A stretch of 8,201 bases of DNA from Paludibacteraceae bacterium (GTDB taxonomy: Bacteria; Bacteroidota; Bacteroidia; Bacteroidales; Paludibacteraceae), in assembly GCA_947471245.1 (NCBI GenBank), contig CANIXM010000061.1, positions 1-8,201 of the forward strand. The letters are read 5' to 3'. Below the pieces are notes generated by a model that worked only from the letters and a program-made list of their open reading frames with translations, was not told the origin of the DNA and searched no databases. The position numbers were made by a program, and so were the translations under genes. Positions within the stretch are counted from its first letter, which is position 1. Every line of letters starts with the position of its first letter. This document shows, piece after piece, positions 1-7,008 of this stretch.

Positions 1-755
1 CCATTAATGGAATGCTTATGAGTATATTCAAGCGTATGAGAGTAAGCGTGTGCCACATCCCAGTTCATCACACTTCCATTGGCAGTAACTGGAACCAATG
101 AAAGCGAATACCGCAACTCGTGTACTGGAGACACATACTCCAATACAGCACTGGGTGTATATCCACGCGTATTGGCTGGATAATCCCAAGCTCCATTGTT
201 CATCAAACCCCAACTAATAAAGTGAGTTCGTGGATCATGGCTATACTTAATCATATCAAAAAAATCAGCCATACCTATTTTACCAATCTTCAATCCAATG
301 TACTTGGTGGGAACATATCCCGCCAACTGATTGAAATCTGAGGTTCGATATTCCTGTTGATCAGTAAGTGCAAAGATTTGCTTATAATAAATTCGTGCTA
401 AATAAATAGTTGGTGATGGATCGCCCACTCTAAATGTTTCGCCATTGGTAGAAGCTGCCACTCCGAGGGCACCACTAAGACCCGATCCACCTGCTAGTTC
501 TGGATTGAAATAGATACTGGCACCTTTCCACAAATTGGCAGCTAGAAACAATGTAGATGTAAGTGATGTTTGATTCTCTGCGGCTGGACGAAGACTGTTT
601 TCACCGGAATAGGGCACTGAAAAGGCTAGTTTAGACTGATTGATAGTGGTGGTCTGAGCATGGATAGAAAATTGTTCCGTCTTGACAGAATCCACCTGAG
701 ACATGAGATTTAATGCACTAATGGCTAACACTATTGCCAAGATTAGTCTTTTCAT
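1..755 (-). CDS. OprB-like carbohydrate porin, outer-membrane beta-barrel (N-terminal part, cut by window edge)
   Basis: An open frame starts with ATG at 755-753 and runs without a stop to the left edge, giving 251 residues of a longer protein. Residues 1-19 form a typical signal peptide (MKR, then a hydrophobic LILAIVLAISAL stretch, ending near LMSQ), so the product is exported. The mature part has short alternating segments rich in aromatic and polar residues. It includes YSGENSL (about 49-55), LWKGASIYFNPE (about 75-86), a glycine-rich GGSGLSGALG turn, and NGETFRVG (about 103-110). From memory this pattern matches the OprB-like porins annotated as 'carbohydrate porin' or 'high-affinity Mn2+ porin' in Bacteroidota. 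Such proteins are passive outer-membrane channels, but the substrate cannot be told from sequence. The start is preceded by an A-rich tract, with dispersed repeat copy A just upstream. It lies downstream of the efflux operon on the same strand but is separated from it by 337 bp with hairpins, so it is probably a separate transcript. Confidence 0.75.
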   Translation of the reverse strand, partial: MKRLILAIVLAISALNLMSQVDSVKTEQFSIHAQTTTINQSKLAFSVPYSGENSLRPAAENQTSLTSTLFLAANLWKGASIYFNPELAGGSGLSGALGVAASTNGETFRVGDPSPTIYLARIYYKQIFALTDQQEYRTSDFNQLAGYVPTKYIGLKIGKIGMADFFDMIKYSHDPRTHFISWGLMNNGAWDYPANTRGYTPSAVLEYVSPVHELRYSLSLVPVTANGSVMNWDVAHAYSHTLEYTHKHSIN

Positions 756-759
756 TTTT

Positions 760-873
760 TTAAATAATTAGCCCCCTAAATCTACGCCAGCTGGCGGAGA
801 CTTTAAGAGAAGATTTGTTGTGAATAATCCCCTTGTGTGTCCAAATTATTATGTTTGGGCATGGGTGTTTCAT
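760..873 (-). other. Possible 37-codon small ORF inside repeat copy A (doubtful)
   Basis: ATG at 873-871 opens a 37-codon frame ending in TAA at 762-760, four bases before the porin ATG. The product would begin MKHPCP and contain THKG at residues 12-15. The short spacing to the next gene and the A-rich leader before the ATG would allow translation and coupling. Against it, the matching frame in copy B is only 20 codons long, and seven of the eight differing codons in the first 15 change the amino acid. The similarity therefore looks like DNA repeat similarity rather than protein conservation. Confidence 0.15.
768..873 (-). repeat. Dispersed palindromic repeat, copy A
   Basis: This segment matches copy B at 5300-5406 in the same orientation. 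Read on the minus strand, both open with ATGAAAC, share ATGCCCAAA and ACACAAGGG, then CAAATCT, then the palindrome core CGCCAGCTGGCG, and end in a G-rich GGCT. The first 45 bases align without gaps with 11 differences (76% identity). In this copy the palindrome spans 781-800 with one mismatched pair. It can fold into a GC-rich hairpin about 25 bases ahead of the porin start codon. It looks like a REP- or MITE-like repeat, which is inference from the two copies only. Confidence 0.7.
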
Positions 874-910
874 TTTTTTGTTTTTTTGTTTATGAGAATT
901 TGAAAGTCAA

Positions 911-944
911 ACAATTTATAACTATTAATAGTTTAGACCACAAA
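911..944 (-). promoter_or_regulatory. Weak candidate promoter of the porin gene with a 14-bp palindrome in its spacer
   Basis: On the minus strand TTTG (944-941) is followed after 22 bases by TAAATTGT (918-911), a partial match to the Bacteroidota -7 element TAnnTTTG. Between them lies the perfect palindrome AACTATTAATAGTT at 920-933, where a repressor could bind. If used, transcription would begin near 905 and the porin mRNA would have a leader of about 150 bases containing repeat copy A. The -7 match is imperfect, so this is tentative. Confidence 0.3.
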
Positions 945-967
945 GTTCACAATTTTATTTTGATTTC

Positions 968-989
968 AAATCACCACTAGTGGGGATTT
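968..989. other. Inverted repeat around CCACTAGTGG
   Basis: The core CCACTAGTGG (974-983) is a perfect palindrome. One mismatched pair follows outward, then five more pairs, giving 11-base arms with a single mismatch. On the plus strand it runs into five T's (987-991), like a terminator, but no plus-strand gene lies upstream. It may be a second transcription-stop structure between the efflux operon and the porin gene, or an operator. Confidence 0.35.
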
Positions 990-1008
990 TTAAATATCTC
1001 ATTCATGA

Positions 1009-1040
1009 AGAAGACTCACCATTAATGTGGCGAGTCTTCT
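1009..1040 (-). terminator. Candidate terminator hairpin after the efflux operon
   Basis: A perfect 9-bp stem, AGAAGACTC (1009-1017) with GAGTCTTCT (1032-1040), is continued after one mismatch by CC/GG and A-T pairs, leaving a small AT-rich loop. It starts about 53 bases beyond the permease stop codon. On the minus strand it is followed by no clean T-run, whereas on the plus strand a TTGTTTTT tract follows at 1044-1051. Its position fits an end-of-operon terminator, but the tract favours the other direction, so the orientation is uncertain. Confidence 0.4.
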
Positions 1041-1092
1041 CTATTGTTTTTGACATTCATATCAGAACTGTTAGAATTGAAGTTTATGCAGT

Positions 1093-4000
1093 TCAAGACT
1101 GTGTCGATTGATATTTCTTCCTATTAAACACCCAGAATATGATTGGGAAAATTAATAATGTCAAGATGGTAGCTGAAATCAAACCACCGATAATTACTAC
1201 TGCCAATGGTTTAGATGACTCAGACCCTATTCCAGTAGAAATAGCAGCTGGCAGTAAGCCTATAGATGCCATGAGTGCTGTCATCACTACAGGACGAGTT
1301 CTGACTTTCACTGCTTCAAAAATGGAATCATCAAGTGAGAAACCTTCTTTTAGATTCAAATAAAATTGAGAAATCAACAATACCCCGTTCTGGATACAAA
1401 TACCGAAAAGCGCTATAAATCCTACTCCTGCGGAAATACCAAAATTGATTCCTGTAATGTGTAAAGCTAGAATTCCACCAATCATTGCAAACGGAACATT
1501 AGCAATGACCAACGCTGCATCCTTGACATTGCCAAACATGATGAAAAGAATAATAAAAATGGCAATAATACTTATAGGTACTACCTGAGCCAAACGATTG
1601 GAAGCACGTACTTGATTTTCGAACTCACCAACCCACCCTACGGTATAACCCTGAGGCAACTTGATTTGAGCTACACGATTTTGAGCATCTTGTATAGTAC
1701 TACCCAAGTCCCTGTCACGAACAGAAAATTTCACACCGATGTATCGCTTTGTATTGGCACGGTAAATAAATGCAGGTCCATTGTGCTTTTCGATGGTACA
1801 AATTTGTTTTAAAAGTATTTTGTCACCACTTATTGTAGGTACTTTTAGGCTGGCAATATCTTCTTCGTTTTTCCGATATTCTTTTTGAAAGCGGATTCTA
1901 ATTTCAAATTTGCGCTCACCTTCATATTTCTCAGTGGCAGTTTTTCCACCATAGGCCATTTCCAATACAGTCTGAGCATCTTCAGCAGACACACCATAAG
2001 TAGCCATCTTTTCGCGATCCAGCAATACTGTTACTTCTGGCTGACCAATATTTCTAATGACTCCAAGATCTTTAACTCCTGGTACATCTATCATTTTAGC
2101 AACCACTTGATTGGCGAGTAAGTCTAATTCGTTTAGGTCATCACCGAATATTTTCACACCATTCGCAGCTTTAAATCCAGCTACAGCCTCCGACACATTA
2201 TCCACTATAGGCTGCGAGTAATTAAAACTCACACCTTGGTACTTTTGAAGTTTTTTATCCATCTCTTCCACCAACTGATCATAGGTGATTTTTCGCGCCC
2301 ACTCATCTCGTGGCTTCAAATTGACCTGCATTTGTGCGAAATAAAAACCACAAGGGTCGGTGCCATCATTGCTTCTACCTGTTTGAGAAAGTACTCCATT
2401 CACCTCTTTAAACTGCATCAATTCCTTCCGAAGTATCGCTATCTGCCTAACAGATTCGGGGAGGCTCTGACTCATGGGAAATTTGGCGGTCACCCACAAT
2501 GCACCTTCATTCAGCTGTGGCATAAATTCAGTACCTAGAAATTTAGCCGAAATAAGTGTAATCTCAAGCACTAAAGTGGCTATGATAAGACTGCGTTTTT
2601 TATGTCTATAGGCAGCTTGAAATGACTTAGATATTATATTGTTCCAAAAATCAACAAATGGATTGTGCTTTTCTTTTACATCCTTGTTGAGTAATACGTG
2701 ACAAAGCACAGGCACCAGAGTTAATGTAAACAAAAGTGCTCCGAGCAATGCAAATCCAAGTGTCCATGCCAATGGAGAAAACATCTTACCTTCTACCTTT
2801 TCGAAGGAGAATATTGGAAGTAATGCAATGATAATAATTAGCTTAGAGAAGAAAATGGATTTACCCAGTTCGCCACCACTTTTCTTGATAATACCTGCTT
2901 TGGCTAGTTTGTTGAATTTATCTACCCCTATCCTCTCCCGCAAATGATCTAGTGTCACAAACAGTCCCTCGACCATTACCACTGCCCCATCTATGATGAT
3001 ACCAAAATCCACTGCCCCAAGAGACAATAAATTGGCACTCATACCCTTCATTTTCAAGCACAAGAATGCAAATAACAATGCTAATGGCACAATAATCGAA
3101 ACGACTAATGTGGTTCGCCAGTTGGCCATAAACAGAAACACTATAACCGTAACCAGAATGATGCCTTCCAACACATTGTGCATCACAGTATGAGTAGTGA
3201 ACGTCATGAGCACATCACGATCGTAAAAACTCTCCATTTTTACATCTGAGGGTAGTATGTGAGTATTTAACTCGTTGATTTTTGCCTTTACACGTTTGAG
3301 AACTTCCTCAGCATTTTCGCCCTTTCTCATCACAATAATGCCTTCCACCACATCATCATTATCATTCAGTCCTGTCTGACCCACTCGTGGCAACGAGCTT
3401 TCACGCACATCAGCAAGGTGTTTCACCAGTACTGGGTTTCCATCTTCAGAAGTCACGATTACATTTTCGATATCCTTCTGACTTTTAAGTAATCCTAATC
3501 CTCTTACTACGAAAGCTTGACCGTTTTTTTCTATCACATCACCACCCACATCAAGATTACTTTTACTCAAGGCGGTATATACATCTACAGGTGAAATATC
3601 ATAAGCTGCCAACCGATTCGGATCAATACATACTTCATATACTTTTTTCTGTCCACCGAATGCCACCACATCCGCCACACCTGCCACACCTTTCAGCTGG
3701 CGCTCCACCACCCAGTCTTGTAGTGTCAGCAATTCACGCGAATCACGCTTTTCGCTCTTCAACACGTATCTGAATATCTCTCCAGTAGGTCCATAAGGTG
3801 GCTGAACATCAGGCAACACTCCGTCAGGTAGTTCCACATTTCTCAACTGATTATTTACCTGCTGACGAGCAAAAAAATCTTCAATTCCATCTTCAAAAAT
3901 AATGGTGATGATAGATAGCCCAAACATGGTAGTACTCCTTACACTGGTTTTCTTCTGCACAGAGTTCACGGCTATCTCCAAAGGAGCTGTCACAAATCGT

Positions 4001-4194
4001 TCTACTTCCTCTGCACTTCGACCATCCCACTGAGTTACTATAATAATCTGAGTATTAGTCACATCTGGATAGGCTTCAATGGGCATATCCTTGAAGGCAA
4101 AAATACCTGCAATCACCAGCAAACCAACCCAGAAGAATGTAAATGCTCTATTTCCGAGCGAAAATGCAATAATACCCTTTATAAACTTATTCAT
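1093..4194 (-). CDS. czcA: Heavy-metal efflux RND transporter permease, CzcA/CusA family
   Basis: This 1033-residue protein is full length for the heavy-metal (HME) branch of RND pumps. It is an inner-membrane proton antiporter that drives export of metal cations through a trimeric pump. Visible signatures are an N-terminal membrane helix (about 11-34) and EAYPDVTNTQI (40-50), then GRSAEEVE (58-65) and VTAPLE (68-73). A helix cluster at about 340-505 carries DFGIIIDGAVVMVEG (396-410), followed by a second periplasmic domain (about 555-865) and a last helix cluster (about 870-1022). D396, D402 and E409 correspond to the acidic residues known to carry protons in CzcA. The motif ends in VEG where VEN is usual. 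TGRSNDGTDPCGF (605-617) and SQPIVDNVSEAVAG (660-673) place it with CzcA-like proteins. The CusA copper-binding methionines are not obvious, so a divalent metal is more likely than Cu(I), but this is inference. It starts 3 bp after the adaptor stop. The symbol is a family label. Confidence 0.93.
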   Translation of the reverse strand: MNKFIKGIIAFSLGNRAFTFFWVGLLVIAGIFAFKDMPIEAYPDVTNTQIIIVTQWDGRSAEEVERFVTAPLEIAVNSVQKKTSVRSTTMFGLSIITIIFEDGIEDFFARQQVNNQLRNVELPDGVLPDVQPPYGPTGEIFRYVLKSEKRDSRELLTLQDWVVERQLKGVAGVADVVAFGGQKKVYEVCIDPNRLAAYDISPVDVYTALSKSNLDVGGDVIEKNGQAFVVRGLGLLKSQKDIENVIVTSEDGNPVLVKHLADVRESSLPRVGQTGLNDNDDVVEGIIVMRKGENAEEVLKRVKAKINELNTHILPSDVKMESFYDRDVLMTFTTHTVMHNVLEGIILVTVIVFLFMANWRTTLVVSIIVPLALLFAFLCLKMKGMSANLLSLGAVDFGIIIDGAVVMVEGLFVTLDHLRERIGVDKFNKLAKAGIIKKSGGELGKSIFFSKLIIIIALLPIFSFEKVEGKMFSPLAWTLGFALLGALLFTLTLVPVLCHVLLNKDVKEKHNPFVDFWNNIISKSFQAAYRHKKRSLIIATLVLEITLISAKFLGTEFMPQLNEGALWVTAKFPMSQSLPESVRQIAILRKELMQFKEVNGVLSQTGRSNDGTDPCGFYFAQMQVNLKPRDEWARKITYDQLVEEMDKKLQKYQGVSFNYSQPIVDNVSEAVAGFKAANGVKIFGDDLNELDLLANQVVAKMIDVPGVKDLGVIRNIGQPEVTVLLDREKMATYGVSAEDAQTVLEMAYGGKTATEKYEGERKFEIRIRFQKEYRKNEEDIASLKVPTISGDKILLKQICTIEKHNGPAFIYRANTKRYIGVKFSVRDRDLGSTIQDAQNRVAQIKLPQGYTVGWVGEFENQVRASNRLAQVVPISIIAIFIILFIMFGNVKDAALVIANVPFAMIGGILALHITGINFGISAGVGFIALFGICIQNGVLLISQFYLNLKEGFSLDDSIFEAVKVRTRPVVMTALMASIGLLPAAISTGIGSESSKPLAVVIIGGLISATILTLLIFPIIFWVFNRKKYQSTQS

Positions 4195-4197
4195 ATT

Positions 4198-5286
4198 CTA
4201 CTCATTTAATGCGTCATAGATTAGCAATTGGTTTTGAACGATTACTGTCTCACCCAATTTCAAACCATGTTTCACATATACCGTTTCACCTACTTGTCTG
4301 AACACTTCTACTTTTTTAACCTCAATATGACTTCTATCCTTATAAACCAACACAAAATTGGAGTTTCTATCAAAAACTACAGCATTTGAAGGAATAGCAA
4401 GCATTTGATTGGTTTCATTGTAAGAAATCTTGATATTCGCTTTCATTTCTGGTTTGAGCACGTAGTCAGGATTTTTTAATTTAATTCTGACTTTCATAGA
4501 CTTGGTCTCAGTGTCAATCACATTGAATATCTTGTCCACCGTACCAGTAAAGATTTTATCTGGATAACTAAGTGTCACCACATCCACTTTTCCTCCCAGT
4601 TTTACTTGATTAATATCAGACTCACTCACATTGGCCAAAGCCCATACTTCATCTATCTGTGCAATATCAAAAATATTGTTGCTATGATCATTTCTGAGCA
4701 TCATATCCTGATTAATTGCTTTTTGGATAATAAAGCCCGAAATTGGAGAGCGTACTTCATAAATTGCTCCAGCTCTCATGCTATAAATCTTATAGGTTTC
4801 CTCTACGCGTTTTAACTGAGAACGTGCTTTTTCCAACTCACTCTTGGCGCCAAGTACATCTGTTTCTGTATTCAGTCGGCCTTCATACAACTCCTGCGCA
4901 ACCTTCAATTTCTTAATTGCCATCAGCACGTCATTTTTAGCATCATTCAAGTCCTTTTCAAAACTTGCCACCTCAGTACTTCGAATGTTTGCAAGTAGTT
5001 GGTCTTTCTTCACAAAGTCCCCAAGTTCTACAAACACTGTCTGCACACTTCCACCTACCATAGGATAGATTTCAATCAATTTATTGTTATCTGCTGAAAT
5101 CTTTCCAAATAAGTCCAACTGGTTGGTCAACTGTTTCTCCTCAACCTTAGCAAACTTGGTGGTACGGTACATCTGATCATTGAGCACAAATGAGATTTTA
5201 GCTTCTTCCTTATTTTCCTTATTATCTTTACAGGAAGAAACTGCCAATAGTGGAAAAACAATCAACGCGACAATATTAATTTTCAT
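4198..5286 (-). CDS. czcB: RND efflux periplasmic adaptor (membrane fusion) lipoprotein, CzcB/CusB family
   Basis: This 362-residue adaptor links the inner-membrane permease to the outer-membrane channel. Residues 1-19 are a lipoprotein signal with a lipobox VSSC at 16-19, so C19 is the likely lipid anchor, followed by a charged, disordered KDNKENKEE stretch. The domains follow the usual order. The first biotinyl-lipoyl half (about 70-101) contains VELGDFVKKDQLLA. An alpha-helical hairpin rich in Lys, Glu and Leu comes next (about 102-168), then the second lipoyl half with VRSPISGFI (178-186). A beta-barrel domain includes NVSESDINQVKLG (219-231), and a membrane-proximal domain includes IPSNAVVF (298-305). 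No His- or Met-rich metal-binding N-terminal tail of the kind seen in some CzcB or CusB proteins is present. The gene lies 124 bp after the channel gene, with repeat copy B in the gap, and 3 bp before the permease. The symbol is a family label. Confidence 0.9.
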   Translation of the reverse strand: MKINIVALIVFPLLAVSSCKDNKENKEEAKISFVLNDQMYRTTKFAKVEEKQLTNQLDLFGKISADNNKLIEIYPMVGGSVQTVFVELGDFVKKDQLLANIRSTEVASFEKDLNDAKNDVLMAIKKLKVAQELYEGRLNTETDVLGAKSELEKARSQLKRVEETYKIYSMRAGAIYEVRSPISGFIIQKAINQDMMLRNDHSNNIFDIAQIDEVWALANVSESDINQVKLGGKVDVVTLSYPDKIFTGTVDKIFNVIDTETKSMKVRIKLKNPDYVLKPEMKANIKISYNETNQMLAIPSNAVVFDRNSNFVLVYKDRSHIEVKKVEVFRQVGETVYVKHGLKLGETVIVQNQLLIYDALNE

Positions 5287-5299
5287 ACGATTATAATTT

Positions 5300-5406
5300 A
5301 AGCCTCCCCAAGCCTCCGCCAGCTGGCGGAAGTAGATGTGAAGTTAGATTTGTTTACTTAGACCCTTGTGTTTCTCAATTTTATATTTTGGGCATAGGCG
5401 TTTCAT
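5300..5406 (-). repeat. Dispersed palindromic repeat, copy B
   Basis: This second copy of the repeat lies inside the efflux operon and fills most of the gap between channel and adaptor genes. It contains the perfect 16-bp palindrome TCCGCCAGCTGGCGGA at 5315-5330, whose hairpin would sit about 30 bases ahead of the adaptor start. Its left limit is drawn at the G-rich GGCT block; the flank towards the adaptor ATG differs from copy A. A stable hairpin here could lower read-through, protect mRNA ends or shape adaptor translation, but none of this can be seen directly. Confidence 0.7.
5344..5406 (-). other. Possible 20-codon small ORF inside repeat copy B (doubtful)
   Basis: ATG at 5406-5404 comes four bases after the TAG of the channel gene and opens a 20-codon frame ending in TAA at 5346-5344. 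The product would begin MKRLCP and hold KHKG at residues 12-15, so M1, K2, C5, P6, I10, H13, K14 and G15 agree with the frame in copy A. Coupled translation from the gene above is possible. The mostly amino-acid-changing differences between the two copies argue against a selected peptide. Confidence 0.15.
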
Positions 5407-5410
5407 GCGA

Positions 5411-6670
5411 CTAGAATATTGTAGAGGATGTATTATAATTTATATCCTCACAAGCATTCACAAGCGATTTTTCTATTTGGTGATATTGCATCAACGATTG
5501 AGTAAAACTCTCTAGGAAATCCGTGAATTCTATCAATGACACATTCCCATGTCTGAAATTCTTAAACATAGATTCGTCCACTTTCCTGAATGTTTGGATG
5601 GTTTCATCATTAATAAGATTCACATTATCACTTGCTTCTTTCCATTTCTTGGTAGAAAGTATCAAATCTTGCATCACTTGATTTACCATGTATTTCTTAG
5701 TAGTGGAAGCTGACTTTAGTTTTGCATCGGCAGATTTAATATTGCCCTGATTCCAATTCCAAAGTTCCAAAGGCAAGCTGATAGAAGTAGTCCATTGATT
5801 ATTAAATGCTCCTCCACGTTGAGAAAAAGCGGTACCGAGTGTTAAATCTGGAACAGCCAACGAGCGTTGCCATTTAAGATTCCAATGTGCAGCTTCCTCT
5901 TGTTTGAATGAGATGTTATAGTCTGGTCGATTTTTGATAGCTAGCTGAAACAGTGAATCTATCCCAGGCAGTTTGGTTTTTGAGTAGTTATGGATTTCTG
6001 CATCTGTGGGGGTCAATGTGCTAATGTTTTGACCTACGAGTAGAGATAAGGTGGATTGATTTTCTGTGATATTTTTGTAAAGTTCTGTTTTTTTGGAGTG
6101 TAAATCCAGATAGAGTGATTGTAATCTGACTAAATCTTTGAGGGCAATATTTCCTTCCTTTACTTGCTTGGAATACTGTTCAATCAACTGATTCAAGCTT
6201 TCCATCTGAATGACAATGGCCTGATAAGAAAGATTATCATAATATATGGCGAAATAACTCTGTCTAAGCTCTTTTTTAAGCGTTCGTAGCAAATCAAAAA
6301 ATTGCAACTGTGTAACATCAGCATTGGCCTTTGCCACCTCGGTTTCATTGTGTTTCTGACCACCAATGTGAATAATCTGCTGGATAGAAAATGCCTTATC
6401 ACCATTCACCCCCACATCAAAGTACGACTTTCTATCTGGATTGTAAGCATTAACTTCGATACCTATATTCGGATTCTCCCACAGACGCGCCTGAATGACC
6501 AATGCTTGAGCGGCATCAATATCATATTTGGCTGCTAGCAGGTTTAAATTATTGGTAAGGAAAGAACGCTCACAATCGTTGAGTGTGCTAAGGGAATCTA
6601 ACTGAGTATAAGCGAATTGAGAAAAAGAAATTGAGAAAAGAAATAAAACTGCAAACACGACTCTGTTCAT
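5411..6670 (-). CDS. czcC: Outer-membrane efflux channel, TolC/CzcC family
   Basis: This 419-residue protein has a signal peptide (hydrophobic 4-18, cleavage near residue 23) and the all-helical plus beta-strand layout of the outer-membrane efflux protein family. It forms the trimeric exit duct of the pump. The first repeat includes NNLNLLAAKYDIDAAQA (40-56) and ARLWENPNIG (61-70), which are typical of CzcC-like members in Bacteroidota. A strand region carries FSIQQIIHIGGQK (94-106). A long helical hairpin (about 110-215) ends in LLVGQ. The second repeat includes RPDY (248-251), PDLTLGTAFSQRGGAFNNQW (274-293) and SLPLELWNWNQGNI (298-311). No lipobox is seen, unlike some proteobacterial homologues. 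It is the first gene of the operon, ahead of adaptor and permease, with promoter candidates in the divergent region. The start fits the signal peptide and has a weak AAGAAG directly before the ATG. The symbol is a family label. Confidence 0.9.
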   Translation of the reverse strand: MNRVVFAVLFLFSISFSQFAYTQLDSLSTLNDCERSFLTNNLNLLAAKYDIDAAQALVIQARLWENPNIGIEVNAYNPDRKSYFDVGVNGDKAFSIQQIIHIGGQKHNETEVAKANADVTQLQFFDLLRTLKKELRQSYFAIYYDNLSYQAIVIQMESLNQLIEQYSKQVKEGNIALKDLVRLQSLYLDLHSKKTELYKNITENQSTLSLLVGQNISTLTPTDAEIHNYSKTKLPGIDSLFQLAIKNRPDYNISFKQEEAAHWNLKWQRSLAVPDLTLGTAFSQRGGAFNNQWTTSISLPLELWNWNQGNIKSADAKLKSASTTKKYMVNQVMQDLILSTKKWKEASDNVNLINDETIQTFRKVDESMFKNFRHGNVSLIEFTDFLESFTQSLMQYHQIEKSLVNACEDINYNTSSTIF

Positions 6671-6723
6671 CTTCTTACTTTTTGTTTTTAATTATTGAAT
6701 GTCTTCCAAATGACATAGCAATG

Positions 6724-6748
6724 CTTTTGTTGTCACGCACAACAAAAG
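6724..6748. promoter_or_regulatory. Strong inverted repeat, candidate operator of the efflux operon
   Basis: CTTTTGTTGT (6724-6733) and ACAACAAAAG (6739-6748) are perfect 10-base inverted arms around the spacer CACGC. The right arm overlaps the proposed -7 element at 6743-6750, and the left arm lies over and just past the expected start of transcription. A dimeric repressor or activator bound here would control the promoter. If transcribed, the same sequence could also fold into a hairpin. It does not match the operator consensus of any metal regulator known to me. Confidence 0.55.
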
Positions 6749-6771
6749 TAGTAGCATTAATCTAATTCAAA
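6743..6771 (-). promoter_or_regulatory. Candidate promoter of the czcCBA-like operon
   Basis: On the minus strand TTTG (6771-6768) is followed after 17 bases by TACTTTTG (6750-6743), a full match to the Bacteroidota -7 consensus TAnnTTTG. The spacing is within the range described for Flavobacterium promoters. Transcription would start near 6736, giving a leader of roughly 65 bases before the channel gene ATG at 6670. Confidence 0.55.
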
Positions 6772-6847
6772 CTCATTTTTTTGTATAAAAAACACTAAAA
6801 ATTGTATAGCTAAGATAACACAACCACTACCTCAATTCTATCTGATG

Positions 6848-6861
6848 AGTGTATTTACACT
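6848..6861. promoter_or_regulatory. Short inverted repeat upstream of the nitroreductase promoter
   Basis: AGTGTA (6848-6853) and TACACT (6856-6861) are perfect 6-base inverted arms with a TT spacer. They abut the proposed -33 element of the nitroreductase promoter and lie about 77 bases upstream of the efflux promoter's -33 element. This position would suit an activator site for the plus-strand gene. The repeat is short enough to occur by chance in AT-rich DNA. Confidence 0.3.
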
Positions 6862-6891
6862 TTTTATTTCGGACATTTCTTAATACCTTTG
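6861..6891 (+). promoter_or_regulatory. Candidate promoter of the nitroreductase gene
   Basis: TACCTTTG at 6884-6891 fully matches the Bacteroidota -7 consensus TAnnTTTG. TTTT at 6861-6864, 19 bases upstream, matches three of four positions of the -33 TTTG. Transcription would begin near 6898, leaving a leader of about 110 bases with no obvious strong hairpin or riboswitch fold. The start codon at 7009 is preceded by an A-rich stretch and no clear Shine-Dalgarno sequence. Confidence 0.5.
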
Positions 6892-7008
6892 TAATCAATA
6901 ATATTTTCACATCTCATAAAGTTAAAGACTGAGCACAAGGCTGCATAAAAAACTATTAGACAAAACATTATCCAATCACTAACAGTTAACTCACAACAGA
7001 AATATAAA

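Noticed and set aside
760..873. A confident small protein gene upstream of the porin
   Set aside because: The frame lies wholly within a dispersed repeat, its counterpart in copy B stops early, and most codon differences change the amino acid. It is listed only as doubtful.
2236..2538. A 100-codon plus-strand frame inside the permease gene
   Set aside because: It is antisense to a clearly conserved RND region and has no family signature. It is a shadow of the czcA-like gene.
6193..6405. A 70-codon minus-strand frame inside the channel gene
   Set aside because: It is in another frame of the conserved TolC-like protein with no motif or upstream signal.
6892..7008. A riboswitch in the nitroreductase leader
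   Set aside because: The leader is short and AT-rich, with no conserved junction or pseudoknot pattern and no terminator hairpin that I can see.
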